DNA of 64,000 bases, from contig JAGPYM010000035.1 in the NCBI GenBank assembly GCA_020736575.1, forward strand, positions 62,001 through 126,000, read 5' to 3'. The position numbers were made by a program, and so were the translations under genes. The notes below the pieces were generated by a model. The model saw only the letters and a program-made list of their open reading frames with translations. It did not search any database and had not been told where the DNA came from. The stretch comes from Thelonectria olida. Its lineage: Eukaryota > Ascomycota > Sordariomycetes > Hypocreales > Nectriaceae. This document shows, piece after piece, positions 54,793-64,000 of this stretch (position 1 is its first letter; each line of letters begins with the position of its first letter).

Positions 54793-57165
54793 ATGCGGTG
54801 CAACCTCTCAGGAATAGCGGCCCTTGTAGGGCTCGCTGGTACAGCGGCAGCTCAGAGATCTTCGGCCTACGCTGATCCCGAGACTGGTATTGACTTCCAA
54901 CGATACCTTGCCTCAAGCTACAACTACAGCTTCGGTATTGCGCTTCCGGAGACTGTAGGATCTGACTTCATTGGTCAGATGGTTGTTCCCAAAACAGACA
55001 ACGAGGGGTGGGGTGCCGTCTCGCTCAAGGGAGGCATGTTGAACAGCCTCCTCTTCGTCGCCTGGGCAGACGGCGAGGACATCAAGACGACGTTCAGACT
55101 GACGGGATCATATGCCAACCCGGACGTCTACTCCGACACAGAAGTCACGGCGTTGCCCATCGCTAACGGCACGTTTATCAACGACACTCACATTTCCTAC
55201 ACCTTCCTCTGCGAGGGCTGCATCCTCGCTAACAAGACCAGCCTCCTGGGAGAGTCTCCAGTCTTGGGCTGGGCCATCTCCGATACCAACCCTACCACGC
55301 CTTCGGACGCAACGAGTGCTCTATCCTATCATGCTGCTGGCTTTGGACAGTTTGGCCTCGACATCGCTTCCGCCAAGTCCGACAAGTACGCCACCTGGGC
55401 TTCGTGGGCTGCTGCCGACACCCCGACCCCTGGAAACGGCACCGTTACCAACCCCGGAAACAGCACATTCCCTGCGCCTACGACCTCCAACGTTACCTAC
55501 GATGTCATCGTTGTTGGCGGCGGTCCTGCCGGTATCATCGCGGCCGAGCGTATTGCCGAGACGGGCTCGAGTGTTCTCCTGATCGAGCGAGGCCCTGCCA
55601 ACACCGTCGCCCTGGGTTCTTCCCAAGCTCTATCATGGAACGAGAGTCTGACACCTTACGATATCCCCGCCCTTGGTAGCAGCATGACCAGTCTCTCTGG
55701 CACCAAGTTCTGCAGCGACACTGCCTCCACCGCAGGCTGCCTCTTGGGCGGATCGAGTTCCATCAACGGACTCAACTTCATCCACCCTCCTGAGCACGAC
55801 TGGCAGCGCTGGCCCAAGGGATGGAGCTGGGCCGACGTCTCCGAGGCTGCTACTCGTCTCTATGAGCGGAACCCGGGAACGACGGAACCCTCTGACGATG
55901 GCAAGTACTACGACGACCACGCCTTCAAGGTCCTGTCCTCGTACCTCAAGGCCGAGGAATGGACTGAGGTCGATTCGATCGAGGCGCCCAACGAGAAGCA
56001 CATGGTTTACTCTCGTCCCTCGTGGTCAATCAAGGACAACCTGCGTGCTGGGCCTGCTCGCACCTACATGCCGTTCGCAAAGGATCTGCCCAACTTCACC
56101 CTGAAGCTCGAGACCAAGGTCATTCAGACTATCCGCAATGGCAGCGCCATCACCGGCGTTCTCACTCAGGCTGCGGATGGAAGCAGACAGATTATCAAGG
56201 TCAAGAGCGGTGGCAAGGTGGTCCTCGCCGCTGGTGCCCTGTCGACGCCCCGTCTCCTTTGGAACTCTGGCATCGGCCGATCTGATGCCCTCGCCATTGT
56301 CAAGAGCGGTGTCACTCAGACCGGCGTGTCTCTCCCCGCCCAGTCCGAGTGGATTGATCTCCCCGTCGGCCATCACCTTCAGGACCACGCCCAGGTCATG
56401 CTGCAGTTCAACGCGAAGACCAACTTCACCTCCTACGGCTTCAACGGCATCGCCACCGACCCGGTCGAGTCGGACCTGGACCTCTACTACCAGGGCTCGG
56501 GTCCCATCACGCAGGCTGCGCAGCGCATGCATCTCTGGACCTCGGCCAAGGGCGCCGACGGCCGAACGCGTTACCTCCAAGGCACCGCCAGCGCCATGGC
56601 ATCAGGCGTCATCACGGTGCGCACGTTCCTAACCCACGGAACCAAGACCACGGGCGAGCTGGGCATCACGACGTCTGGCAACACGGTGCTCAACACCAAG
56701 CCGTGGCTGATTGACGAGGATGACCGCGAGGCCATGTCCGACTTTGTGCAGTGGTGGCTCGATATTACCGGCGGCAGTAACTCTACGCTGTCGTATGTGA
56801 CGCCTGGCGCCACGCCTGCCGACATCATCGCGTCCAAGATGATCAGCGGCGACCACTGGGTCGGCAGCGCCAAGATGGGTGTCGACGATGGTCGAGTGTC
56901 CAATGGCACCAGCGTCGTGGACCTGAACACCAAGGTGTACGGCACTGACAACTTGTTTGTCGTCGATGCGTCTATCCATCCCGACTTGCCCACTGGTAAC
57001 ACGCAGTCCATCATCATGATCACGGCGGAGCACGCTGCTGAGAAGATTGCGGCTTTCAAGGTTGGCGGGAGCGGTTCTTCTAACAACTCGACTGCGCCGC
57101 TCGCTTCGCGGTGCAGCACCCGGCCGGTGAAGAGGGCCGTTAGAATGCCGACGCGCTGGAGTTAG
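54793..57165 (+). CDS. cdh: Cellobiose dehydrogenase (class without CBM)
   Basis: Single exon of 790 residues. Signal peptide M-R-C-N-L-S-G-I-A-A-L-V-G-L-A-G-T-A-A-A. The cytochrome domain (about 22-210) binds heme through Met63 (G-Q-M-V-V-P) and His180 (S-Y-H-A-A-G-F-G). A Thr/Pro/Asn linker (about 210-234) joins it to the GMC flavin domain: FAD loop V-I-V-V-G-G-G-P-A-G (about 238-247), and near the end the catalytic His688 in G-D-H-W-V-G-S-A-K-M-G and Asn736 in P-T-G-N-T-Q-S-I. The enzyme oxidises cellobiose or cello-oligosaccharides to lactones and hands electrons to lytic polysaccharide monooxygenases. No carbohydrate-binding module follows, so it is the CBM-less type of ascomycetes. GC-rich third codon positions fit a highly expressed gene. 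Confidence 0.95.
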   Translation: MRCNLSGIAALVGLAGTAAAQRSSAYADPETGIDFQRYLASSYNYSFGIALPETVGSDFIGQMVVPKTDNEGWGAVSLKGGMLNSLLFVAWADGEDIKTTFRLTGSYANPDVYSDTEVTALPIANGTFINDTHISYTFLCEGCILANKTSLLGESPVLGWAISDTNPTTPSDATSALSYHAAGFGQFGLDIASAKSDKYATWASWAAADTPTPGNGTVTNPGNSTFPAPTTSNVTYDVIVVGGGPAGIIAAERIAETGSSVLLIERGPANTVALGSSQALSWNESLTPYDIPALGSSMTSLSGTKFCSDTASTAGCLLGGSSSINGLNFIHPPEHDWQRWPKGWSWADVSEAATRLYERNPGTTEPSDDGKYYDDHAFKVLSSYLKAEEWTEVDSIEAPNEKHMVYSRPSWSIKDNLRAGPARTYMPFAKDLPNFTLKLETKVIQTIRNGSAITGVLTQAADGSRQIIKVKSGGKVVLAAGALSTPRLLWNSGIGRSDALAIVKSGVTQTGVSLPAQSEWIDLPVGHHLQDHAQVMLQFNAKTNFTSYGFNGIATDPVESDLDLYYQGSGPITQAAQRMHLWTSAKGADGRTRYLQGTASAMASGVITVRTFLTHGTKTTGELGITTSGNTVLNTKPWLIDEDDREAMSDFVQWWLDITGGSNSTLSYVTPGATPADIIASKMISGDHWVGSAKMGVDDGRVSNGTSVVDLNTKVYGTDNLFVVDASIHPDLPTGNTQSIIMITAEHAAEKIAAFKVGGSGSSNNSTAPLASRCSTRPVKRAVRMPTRWS

Positions 57166-59266
57166 AGAATGGAAGGGGACGTTTTTGTGCCATGGATTAG
57201 GTAGCCGGTGTTCTGATCGCCGTGAACGGCGACAGAGTGATTGATCTTCTTCAAGTACATAGAAATTGACGAGGCTTCTGTACAAACCGCTGCTACCCGC
57301 GATGCTCGTTAATGGGCCTTTTCATGTGTCAGTCGCTGTGAACAATAAAGTAACACATACGTAAGAGGGCGAGACGCGATCATGCCCATTAGAGCGTATC
57401 GATCGCATGAAAACTCTGCGCGATGGCACCGTCCGCCATATATGAATTGCTGGATGCGCCCTAGATGTCACATGTGGCATATCTTTAGGTAAGGCAATGA
57501 CGAATGACTACTTACCTTCCAGAGTCGGAGGGAGGACAATGGCACAACGTCTGAGGCTGATGGCCATGAATAAGGACAATGGAACTTCGCCTTCTCCTTC
57601 CGTGAACGGCTAGCCACCGACCTTGTTCTGATTAAGGCCTCCGTGATGTTCCACTGGGTCCATCCATCCAATATTACTCCAGGTCCAACCATCGGTTGCT
57701 CGGGACTCGGGTTGTGGAGGGACCTCGCCACCCCAGATCCGCAACACCAACACTAGAAGCCCCTGCAAGACCCGGGGAACTCGTTGCAAGTGAGGGGCAA
57801 TGTCATGCAATTTGACTGACGCGGTTGACTAACTTGCCTTTCTCTTTGTGGGATTCCTAACCACTCCAGCTGCCATCGCGGGGGATCGCCAGGGGCCCAA
57901 TATTCGTGTCGTCGTCAGGTGAACAATGCGACAAGCTCGTGGTCCAAGACCCGTCCACAACCCCTCTATCATTGACCAGCCTGTCCTTGCGTTGATCATT
58001 CTCGCTGCTTTTCAACGACCCGGCATTGTGGTTGTAATACACCTATTCAAGGTCGCCTCGCAGCCATCATCTACCTGCGACAGCTTGGATGTAACTGTGG
58101 CTGGTCCCAATCATGCTGCCACACCTTGCTTGACACTTCGTTGACACTTTGCCGATGCCACCACGCCTTGGCATTTCGCCGACAGACTGCTACAAACATC
58201 TGACGGCTTCTAGCACCGAATACCGAACAGTCCATAACCTCCGTGGCCTCAGCCTAGCCACAACCGTCGCATGTCGTGCATCCTCCAGCTGCCTCCAAAA
58301 AGCAAGTCCATCCACCGTCAAGATCGCCTCGCAACTACCAAAAAGCCACCGCGGGACCTGCTGCCACCTCGGGCCAAGTCCTATCACCAACTGAGCCATA
58401 TTGATAAAGGGGCTTGCGCCGCCCGCTCATCACTGACTAGCTGTCCACGTTGCGGCCGCGTTTCCCTCGGACGGCCAACATCAAATAGTCCCGAGTTAGC
58501 AGCGTCTTCTGATTAAATGGCAAAGTTTCTTTTCAAGTTGGTCTAGTGCACGACAGTTGCACCCGCGGACACGTCTCAGGGGAGCAATGTGGCGTCTGTC
58601 GCTCCTCGACGGCAACCGTTCCAAGCGAAAATTAACCACCCGGACTGCTCCCGAGGCTCCTCTTGGCTTCAATCCCGTCATTTGCGGCTTGTTCGATTCA
58701 TGTGTCGGCCTCGGCCCACGTTACTGGATGGATGCCCAAGTGCCGTGCAAGATAAGGAGACGGCACGAGTCAGCGCGTGCATAATTTCATCTCTTCTGGG
58801 GCCAACACACAGACACTTTTCCGGGGAGCGGGCGGAGCCAGGGGTTTAAGCCTTTTCAGCTCGTTTAGAAAGCTGGACGGTTGCCAATAGGCGCGAGGAC
58901 TAAGGCCTGTGGCTGTTGCTAATGGAGTCTAGATGATGCTAGATTCTCAGGAAGGCTTCTCGTATGCTCCTCTTCCCCAACTTTGCGAAGTGTTCCAAGG
59001 ACTTCAGTGTCAAGTGCAGTCGCAAGCATGTCGCAGCCATTCCGTCTTGGACCAACGCGTGGTCTCTTAGCTCGAAAGGATTCTCATCAGCATTGTGCGG
59101 TTTGTGCATATATGACTGATGGACGAGCGCCGATCCTTCGTTACATTTCCGTTCCTCCGTTACATGGTGTGCCTGTGTACTTCGAAATGGTGGTACCTCT
59201 GGACTGAAGCCACACAGCCGTTTTTCTTCCTTTCGTTTCGCGCCGTGCGTCTGAAGTCAAGCCAAG
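57166..59266. other. Long intergenic region, nothing recognised
   Basis: About 2.1 kb with only short open frames on both strands, none with family motifs. It may include the long 5' region of the plus-strand membrane protein; nothing is supported. Confidence 0.35.
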
Positions 59267-60434
59267 ATGACGACGCCGGTCTTCTTTGAGATCAGCTGGT
59301 CGATCCTGTCCATGATCTGCATGTCCAATGTCTTCTTCGGCTTCTTAGTATGCGGCATCACCAGCTTTACCCCCCTCGCGGCGGTGCCCATGATCTCGTC
59401 TGCCGGCGGAGCGATAGCCTGTGGTTTATGCTACTACATCAACTATGGAACGCACCCGACTCTCAACCGAGCCATCGCATCGGTTTTTGCAGATATTTTC
59501 TGGATGGTATGGCAGCCGGCTTATAATCGCTTGGGACTTTGGTTGACAATCGAGTGAACAGATACAAGAAGCCGGCTTGATGTTCTACAGCTATCTGATC
59601 CTGCGCCGCGTCCTCCGAGGCACGCGCCGGACCGCCTTCACGGCGATCTTCTGGGCCGTCATGTTCGGCGTCTTCGCAACACGAGTGACCATTGCCGTCT
59701 TCAGAGTCGAGTCTATTATTTCGGATACCTTTTCGATCCAAGTCACCATCAACTACCTCCATATTAGCTACTTTAGCTTGATGGCCATCCTCGAATGCAT
59801 TAGCGCTTACTACTTGATCGACGTCTTTAGAACGGCTAAAAAGACGTCAATGGAGATCGCTGTCAAGGTCGGCATATTCCGTTACCTGACACGGAGCACA
59901 GAAGTTCGCGTTGCCATCCTTGCCGTCCAGGGCGTCTTCCGAACCTTTACGCACTCGTTCCAGACGCCTGGACAAAAGGCAGAGAACTTGGCTAGTCAGC
60001 TTGATCGATTTGCTTACACCCTCTTTTGCCTATTTCCTATTATCTGCTAGTAAGTTGTCACCTTTGACATCGCTTCTCGATGGGTTGATGGCTTACTCAT
60101 GTACCCCAGTGTCGATCTCCTCGCCTCCAAACTTGCCTATTCAGACGGGGGATACTCGTACGGATCTAATTCACGAAGCCGCGCTGCGCACATCTCGAAC
60201 CGAAACCAATTCACGTCCAGCCATGCACGAGGCGAGGAATACCCTAGCACTCAGGTTGGACATGTTGTCGAAGTGCAGGGCGGGAAACACGGGGTGCATA
60301 GCGGCGCCAACAGTTCACAAGAGCGCATCTTCGAAGGAGGGTCGTCACAGACAGGGACGTCTGAGATTGACATGGACGATCTAGATGTGAAGGGAAATGC
60401 GATTAAAAAAACGGTCGAATTTAAAGTGGTATAG
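59267..60434 (+). CDS. Multi-pass membrane protein of unknown function
   Basis: Three exons: 59267-59506, 59562-60049 and 60110-60434, 350 residues, all phases consistent. At least six hydrophobic segments are visible: I-L-S-M-I-C-M-S-N-V-F-F-G-F-L-V, A-A-V-P-M-I-S-S-A-G-G-A-I-A, one around L-M-F-Y-S-Y-L-I-L, A-I-F-W-A-V-M-F-G-V-F-A, Y-F-S-L-M-A-I-L-E-C-I-S-A-Y-Y and A-Y-T-L-F-C-L-F-P-I-I-C. The C-terminal about 110 residues are polar, with many Ser/Gly/His, and end in charged residues, probably cytosolic. A similar seven-helix layout occurs in many fungal membrane proteins with no known ligand or activity. It is followed by a Zn2Cys6 gene on the same strand, 520 bp away. Confidence 0.8.
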
Positions 60435-60958
60435 GCGAATAGTCAAAGGGGGACATGTATCACGTCAATTAGAATATAATAGCCTTAATCACTCAATTAC
60501 TCGTACTTTGCGTCTAGTCCATTCAAAGCAGTCGTCTCAACACCGCTGTCCAGTTGCCGATTGAGCAACAGGTTAACTAGGTAGGCAATTATTGTAATTA
60601 TCGCAACCCTACCTCGACCAAGCATCTAGTTAACTAGTGACTAGCCTCTGAGTAATTAGCAGCCTGCTTTGACCTGCTCTCGTCCAAGATTGAATAGAAG
60701 CGGAGATGGCCTGTTAATCTAGCTACCCTAGATGAAAGTTTTAAGAATTCATCGGCACTTATTAGGTCTCTTTCTTCCTTGAGATGGCTAGTTATCAATG
60801 ATGTTAGTTGGCTGCTTATTAAAAAGGCATTATCTGGAAATGAAAAGTGGGTTGAGGAGTGGCATGTCGTATTCTTGCAGGGGCTGTGTTTCTTCCAGCA
60901 TCGCTCGTCCTTCACCTTCATGATACCCTCTTGACCAGACCAATGGTGCTTCTTGACA
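60435..60958. other. Spacer, promoter side of Zn2Cys6 gene
   Basis: Ordinary sequence; open frames on the minus strand here overlap the regulator promoter and look unselected. Confidence 0.4.
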
Positions 60959-63058
60959 ATGCGCAAATACATGAGCAAGCGACAACGTCCATGTGACTTC
61001 TGCCGCTCCCGCAAAACGGCCTGTCGTATCGATGATGCACCTCCATGCCGATCTTGTCAATTGCACGACAGGGAGTGCACCTTTGTCGAAGCCGCCCGAC
61101 CACGTAAAAGGCAAGCCACCGATGCTAACATAGAGAGCCACTCAGAAGATGATCCTCATCAGGATGCGGCTGGGCCATCCGGGGCTAGTCAAGGTCTCCA
61201 AAGTACGCTGCAACGCGCCCTGCCGGAGCCATCACCTTTGGATCAGACGCGACATGAAGATGAAGCTGAAGAACCCGTCCCAGCCGACGCTTCTTTCGCG
61301 GATATGAGCATGCATTTCCTCCACAATCTCGACATGGACGGTTCCGAGTATCAGTTCATGTTCCGCACCCCTCGCAGTCCAGCATCCAATATGTCCGTCC
61401 TAGGTGATGCACAACTGCCAACAATCTCTCAAGCTCCTTCGCCTGGGCCGCCGTCAGCTTCAAGCTCATCCAATATTCTCATCGACGGAGTAGCCGGCTT
61501 CAATCCGGAGACACTGGGACTCACGGGAGATATGGACCCGTACCTATTGCAGCGCTATCAAACCGACCACCGCGGCATCTTCAAATTCAAGCAACTAGCT
61601 ATCCATTCAGTCCAACCAGACCCTCTCCCTACTCAGTTTCTTGTCTCTCAGCCCTCGCTATTTTCTCACAGCCGAGAAGAAGCAGGGCATACGGGAATTC
61701 AAGACTCGGAACAACGAGAAAAGTTAGAGAAGTACGTTTCTGAATCAATGGGCAAGAGATTAATTGCCCTCTACCAAAAGTTCATTGCACCGCACTATCC
61801 CATCTTCTCTACACAATCACTACCCGATCCCGCATCAAGTCCGCCTCATCTTCTGGCGGCCATATACTCTATCACTTTTCCCTTCGCCATGTACGATGAT
61901 CAGTTATGTATAGACCTGGCCTACGAATCGCCTCCCTACGAGCCGTGGGCTCGCATCATCAACCAGGGCGTAGCTGCTGACACTCATTCACCAACACTCG
62001 CGACCGCCCAAACTCTCCTCTTACTAGTCGCAAGATCTTCCTCCAATCATTTAGTTTCCGATGCCTCTTACCGGTGGACCAACATGGGAGTACTCGTCTC
62101 TACAGCTGTTAACATCGGGCTTCACCTCGATCCTTCTACTTGGAAGATATCGCCAGCCCAAATATCGCAACGGCGTAGGCTCTCCTTCAGCATCTATGCC
62201 ATTGATAGGTGGCTAGCCGCTACCCTGGGGAGGCCACCTCATATTGATAACGCGAACTGGCTCGTTACTTCGCTGAAGGTGGATGATAGTCATTGCGCTG
62301 GTATATCTTCGGATCACTGGGCTGACTTGCTTGCCGTCTCATCCGTTACGTCTGTTCTCGCCTCCACCCTCGCCAGCCTCTAGTGAGCTCTCCCTCTCAC
62401 TCGCCCACTGTTGTACACTAACTCGTTTCCCAGTTCTCTTCGGGCTGTTCATTCCCTCCTCGAATCGCCAGAGAAAGCAACAGCGGCTTCCACTGGCCTC
62501 ATACAAACCCTTGATGAGAGCCAAACGTGTTTCAGCACCAGCCCCGAGGCGCTTGAAAGAACTTCGCAAACTACGTCTTCCTTCGTTGTCAGCCTTAGCT
62601 ACTATTACACCCGCCTTCTTATTCTTAGAGCTGGTCTCCGTTCAATGGTTCATGGAGATTTGAGTCTGTCGTCAGCGAACCCGGAGAGCTCTCCCGATGA
62701 TTTCAATCTACGTGCCAAAATGAAAGACTGTGTTGAAAAGTTCTCAGCATTCGTCCAGGGACTTCACAGTGACGATATTGCTGGACTCTGGCCACCGTGG
62801 TGTCAAACAGCCTTTTCGTCTCTGTGCTTTGCGTTGCTGTTGATGATGGTGTCTTCGTCCACTTCTCAAGAGGCCTCTTCATGGCTGGAGATTTTGCACA
62901 CAACCAGAAGAAATTTGCGATTAAAGGCCAACTCCTTGCCGGTACTTCGTTTAAGTCTTCTGCGAGTCGACTCGATATTCTGGCGCGGAGTCGACAAAGT
63001 CCTGAAGCTCAAACCACACGTTGAGGAGGCAGTTCGAACATTTACAAAGCCCTTATAG
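60959..63058 (+). CDS. Zn2Cys6 transcription factor with fungal-trans domain
   Basis: Two exons: 60959-62382 and 62434-63058, 682 residues; the 51-nt intron joins L-A-S-L-Y to S-L-R-A-V-H. The cluster is Cys12, 15, 22, 30, 33 and 40 (C-D-F-C..C-R..C-R-S-C..C). An acidic, Ser/Pro-rich region (about 45-190) is followed by the regulatory middle domain: Y-P-I-F-S-T, A-T-A-Q-T-L-L-L-L-V-A-R, S-T-A-V-N-I-G-L-H-L-D-P, R-R-L-S-F-S-I-Y-A-I-D-R-W-L-A-A-T-L-G-R-P. That order is what zinc-cluster activators of carbohydrate or secondary metabolism show. The ATG at 60959 is the first; 60971 is a possible alternative. Target is unknown. Confidence 0.88.
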
Positions 63059-63765
63059 TATAAACTTCTATCGTTGCGAACTATTGGGATCAATTGGGAA
63101 TAACTCTTCGCTTTAAGAAAGACCATGATAAGCTTGAAACATCATTGCGACAATGTATTAAGAAGCTTATTGTAGTTCATATGTGCAACGCCGGGTCTAG
63201 CTAGCATCAATTTCTACTGTGTGCTTCCAATTGTAGCTCCTTCAGGCTCCAGTAGCAAATTTTCTTTTTACGCCAATAAGCTTGAAACGTAGTTGTATTA
63301 CCGACAACAGTATCCTCACAGATGTATAGATCTCCTTTGATTATGAATCTTAAAGCAGTTCTTATCGAGAAAGATGATCGTGGGACAGGTAATTAAGTAT
63401 TCCTACCTCGGTATATTACCGAACGCTTCTATGCGTTGCCTTGCTTGTGTCGCTGGAATTGATAGACTACTTGGCTAGAAAGATGGCGAATAATGAGGCC
63501 TTCTCGCATGTCCAGCTTTTGCGAATCACTATCAAATGCGAACCATTTTCGATTAGTTGTACGCAACTGTCGCCATATCATGCCTCGCCGCATAGCCGCC
63601 GCATAGCCCAAATCTACAAGGAATAAAGTCTGCGTTTAAGACCAACCTGACCATGCGACTCTTCCAAAACCAATCATGACAAAGAATTCCCTTCAGCTCC
63701 GACAAGCTACAGTGTTCATGCATGGGACTATGGCGTTTGTAGCTGCGCTAACCGATCATCCAAGT
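63059..63765. other. Intergenic, no supported gene
   Basis: 3' flank of the regulator and unassigned sequence. A minus-strand open frame at 62866-63126 overlaps the regulator end and is not credible. Confidence 0.35.
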
Positions 63766-63999
63766 CTAGACGCATCCATCACAATCAGGCATCCCCAGCG
63801 TCCCGAACATCCGGCCACACCATCTATCGAGTTGAAGAAATAAAACATTCGATCCGTCCTCCAATGACCCTAAAAGTGTCTTCAAATTCCGCATGAACCA
63901 TCCCAACCAGACTGAACTGTCTTCCAACCAATCCAAGCCGTTGCGGCTCCAGAACTCGTTCCAAGATGGGCACTGACATTGACCAGTTCGTGTCCAGCA
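63766..63999 (-). CDS. Possible partial gene, C-terminal exon (77 codons)
   Basis: The minus-strand frame is open from the window edge to a TAG at 63768-63766 and reads plausibly like protein (N-E-F-W-S-R-N-G-L-D-W-L-E-D-S, then L-F-L-Q-L-D-R-W), but no family is recognised. A plus-strand ATG at 63966 is a competing start of a gene running off the window. Evidence is weak. Confidence 0.25.
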   Translation of the reverse strand, partial: CWTRTGQCQCPSWNEFWSRNGLDWLEDSSVWLGWFMRNLKTLLGSLEDGSNVLFLQLDRWCGRMFGTLGMPDCDGCV

Positions 64000-64000
64000 T

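Noticed and set aside
56026..57285. Long minus-strand ORFs opposite the cellobiose dehydrogenase
   Set aside because: These are shadows of a GC-rich gene; the plus-strand frame carries all the motifs.
1..64000. tRNA genes, rRNA, CRISPR arrays or prokaryotic operons
   Set aside because: No clover-leaf-like sequence with a GGTTCGANTC arm, no rRNA cores and no regular direct-repeat arrays were seen; the genome is fungal.

Overview
The window is nuclear DNA of a filamentous ascomycete, most likely a Sordariomycete (inference). The evidence is short introns of about 46-86 nt with CTRAC/CTAAC branch sites, two Zn2Cys6 regulators, a HET-ankyrin gene, fungal NLR relics, a cellobiose dehydrogenase, and AT-rich or transition-mutated repeats that look like RIP products. 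I count about 25 protein genes on both strands. Most are multi-exon. Exons were joined by hand from reading frame, splice sites and family motifs, so ends and junctions are predictions.

Layout. 0-8 kb: end of an IroE-like esterase gene; a divergent pair of flavin-dependent monooxygenases (NtaA/DszA-like and DszC-like) that suggests organosulfur or xenobiotic use; an F-box gene; a small unknown gene. 8-17 kb: a gene-poor, repeat-rich block with three copies of a decayed repeat, a small retroposon-like insertion with target-site duplication, relics of two NLR domains (NACHT and nucleoside phosphorylase), an intact cytosolic subtilisin-like protease and an AT-rich island. 17-31 kb: flavin monooxygenase, cupin, a protein with an NLR-type N-terminal region, a PHO84-like MFS transporter, a CAMK-like kinase, a DUF3632-like protein and a small unspotted three-exon gene.

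32-39 kb: a small tail-anchored protein, a Zn2Cys6 regulator divergent from a secreted beta-lactamase-fold protein (with a repeated CTCGG-N-TGTGG motif between them), and a berberine-bridge-type FAD oxidase. 39-49 kb: an unknown gene, a divergent pair made of a C-terminally membrane-anchored protein and a very unusual fusion of a trypsin-like protease with a CorA-like membrane protein, a secreted HExxH metalloprotease with a truncated 5' copy 7.5 kb away, and a 6-phosphogluconate-dehydrogenase-like enzyme. 50-64 kb: a HET-ankyrin gene, cellobiose dehydrogenase, a multi-pass membrane protein, a second Zn2Cys6 regulator and a possible partial gene at the right edge.

Themes. Self/non-self and cell-death type modules are over-represented: cytosolic subtilase, NLR relics, HET-ANK, NLR-type N-terminus and the protease-membrane fusion. 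The best candidate for an undescribed system is the divergent 40.9-46.2 kb pair. A second oddity is four GC-AG introns among about 44 introns.
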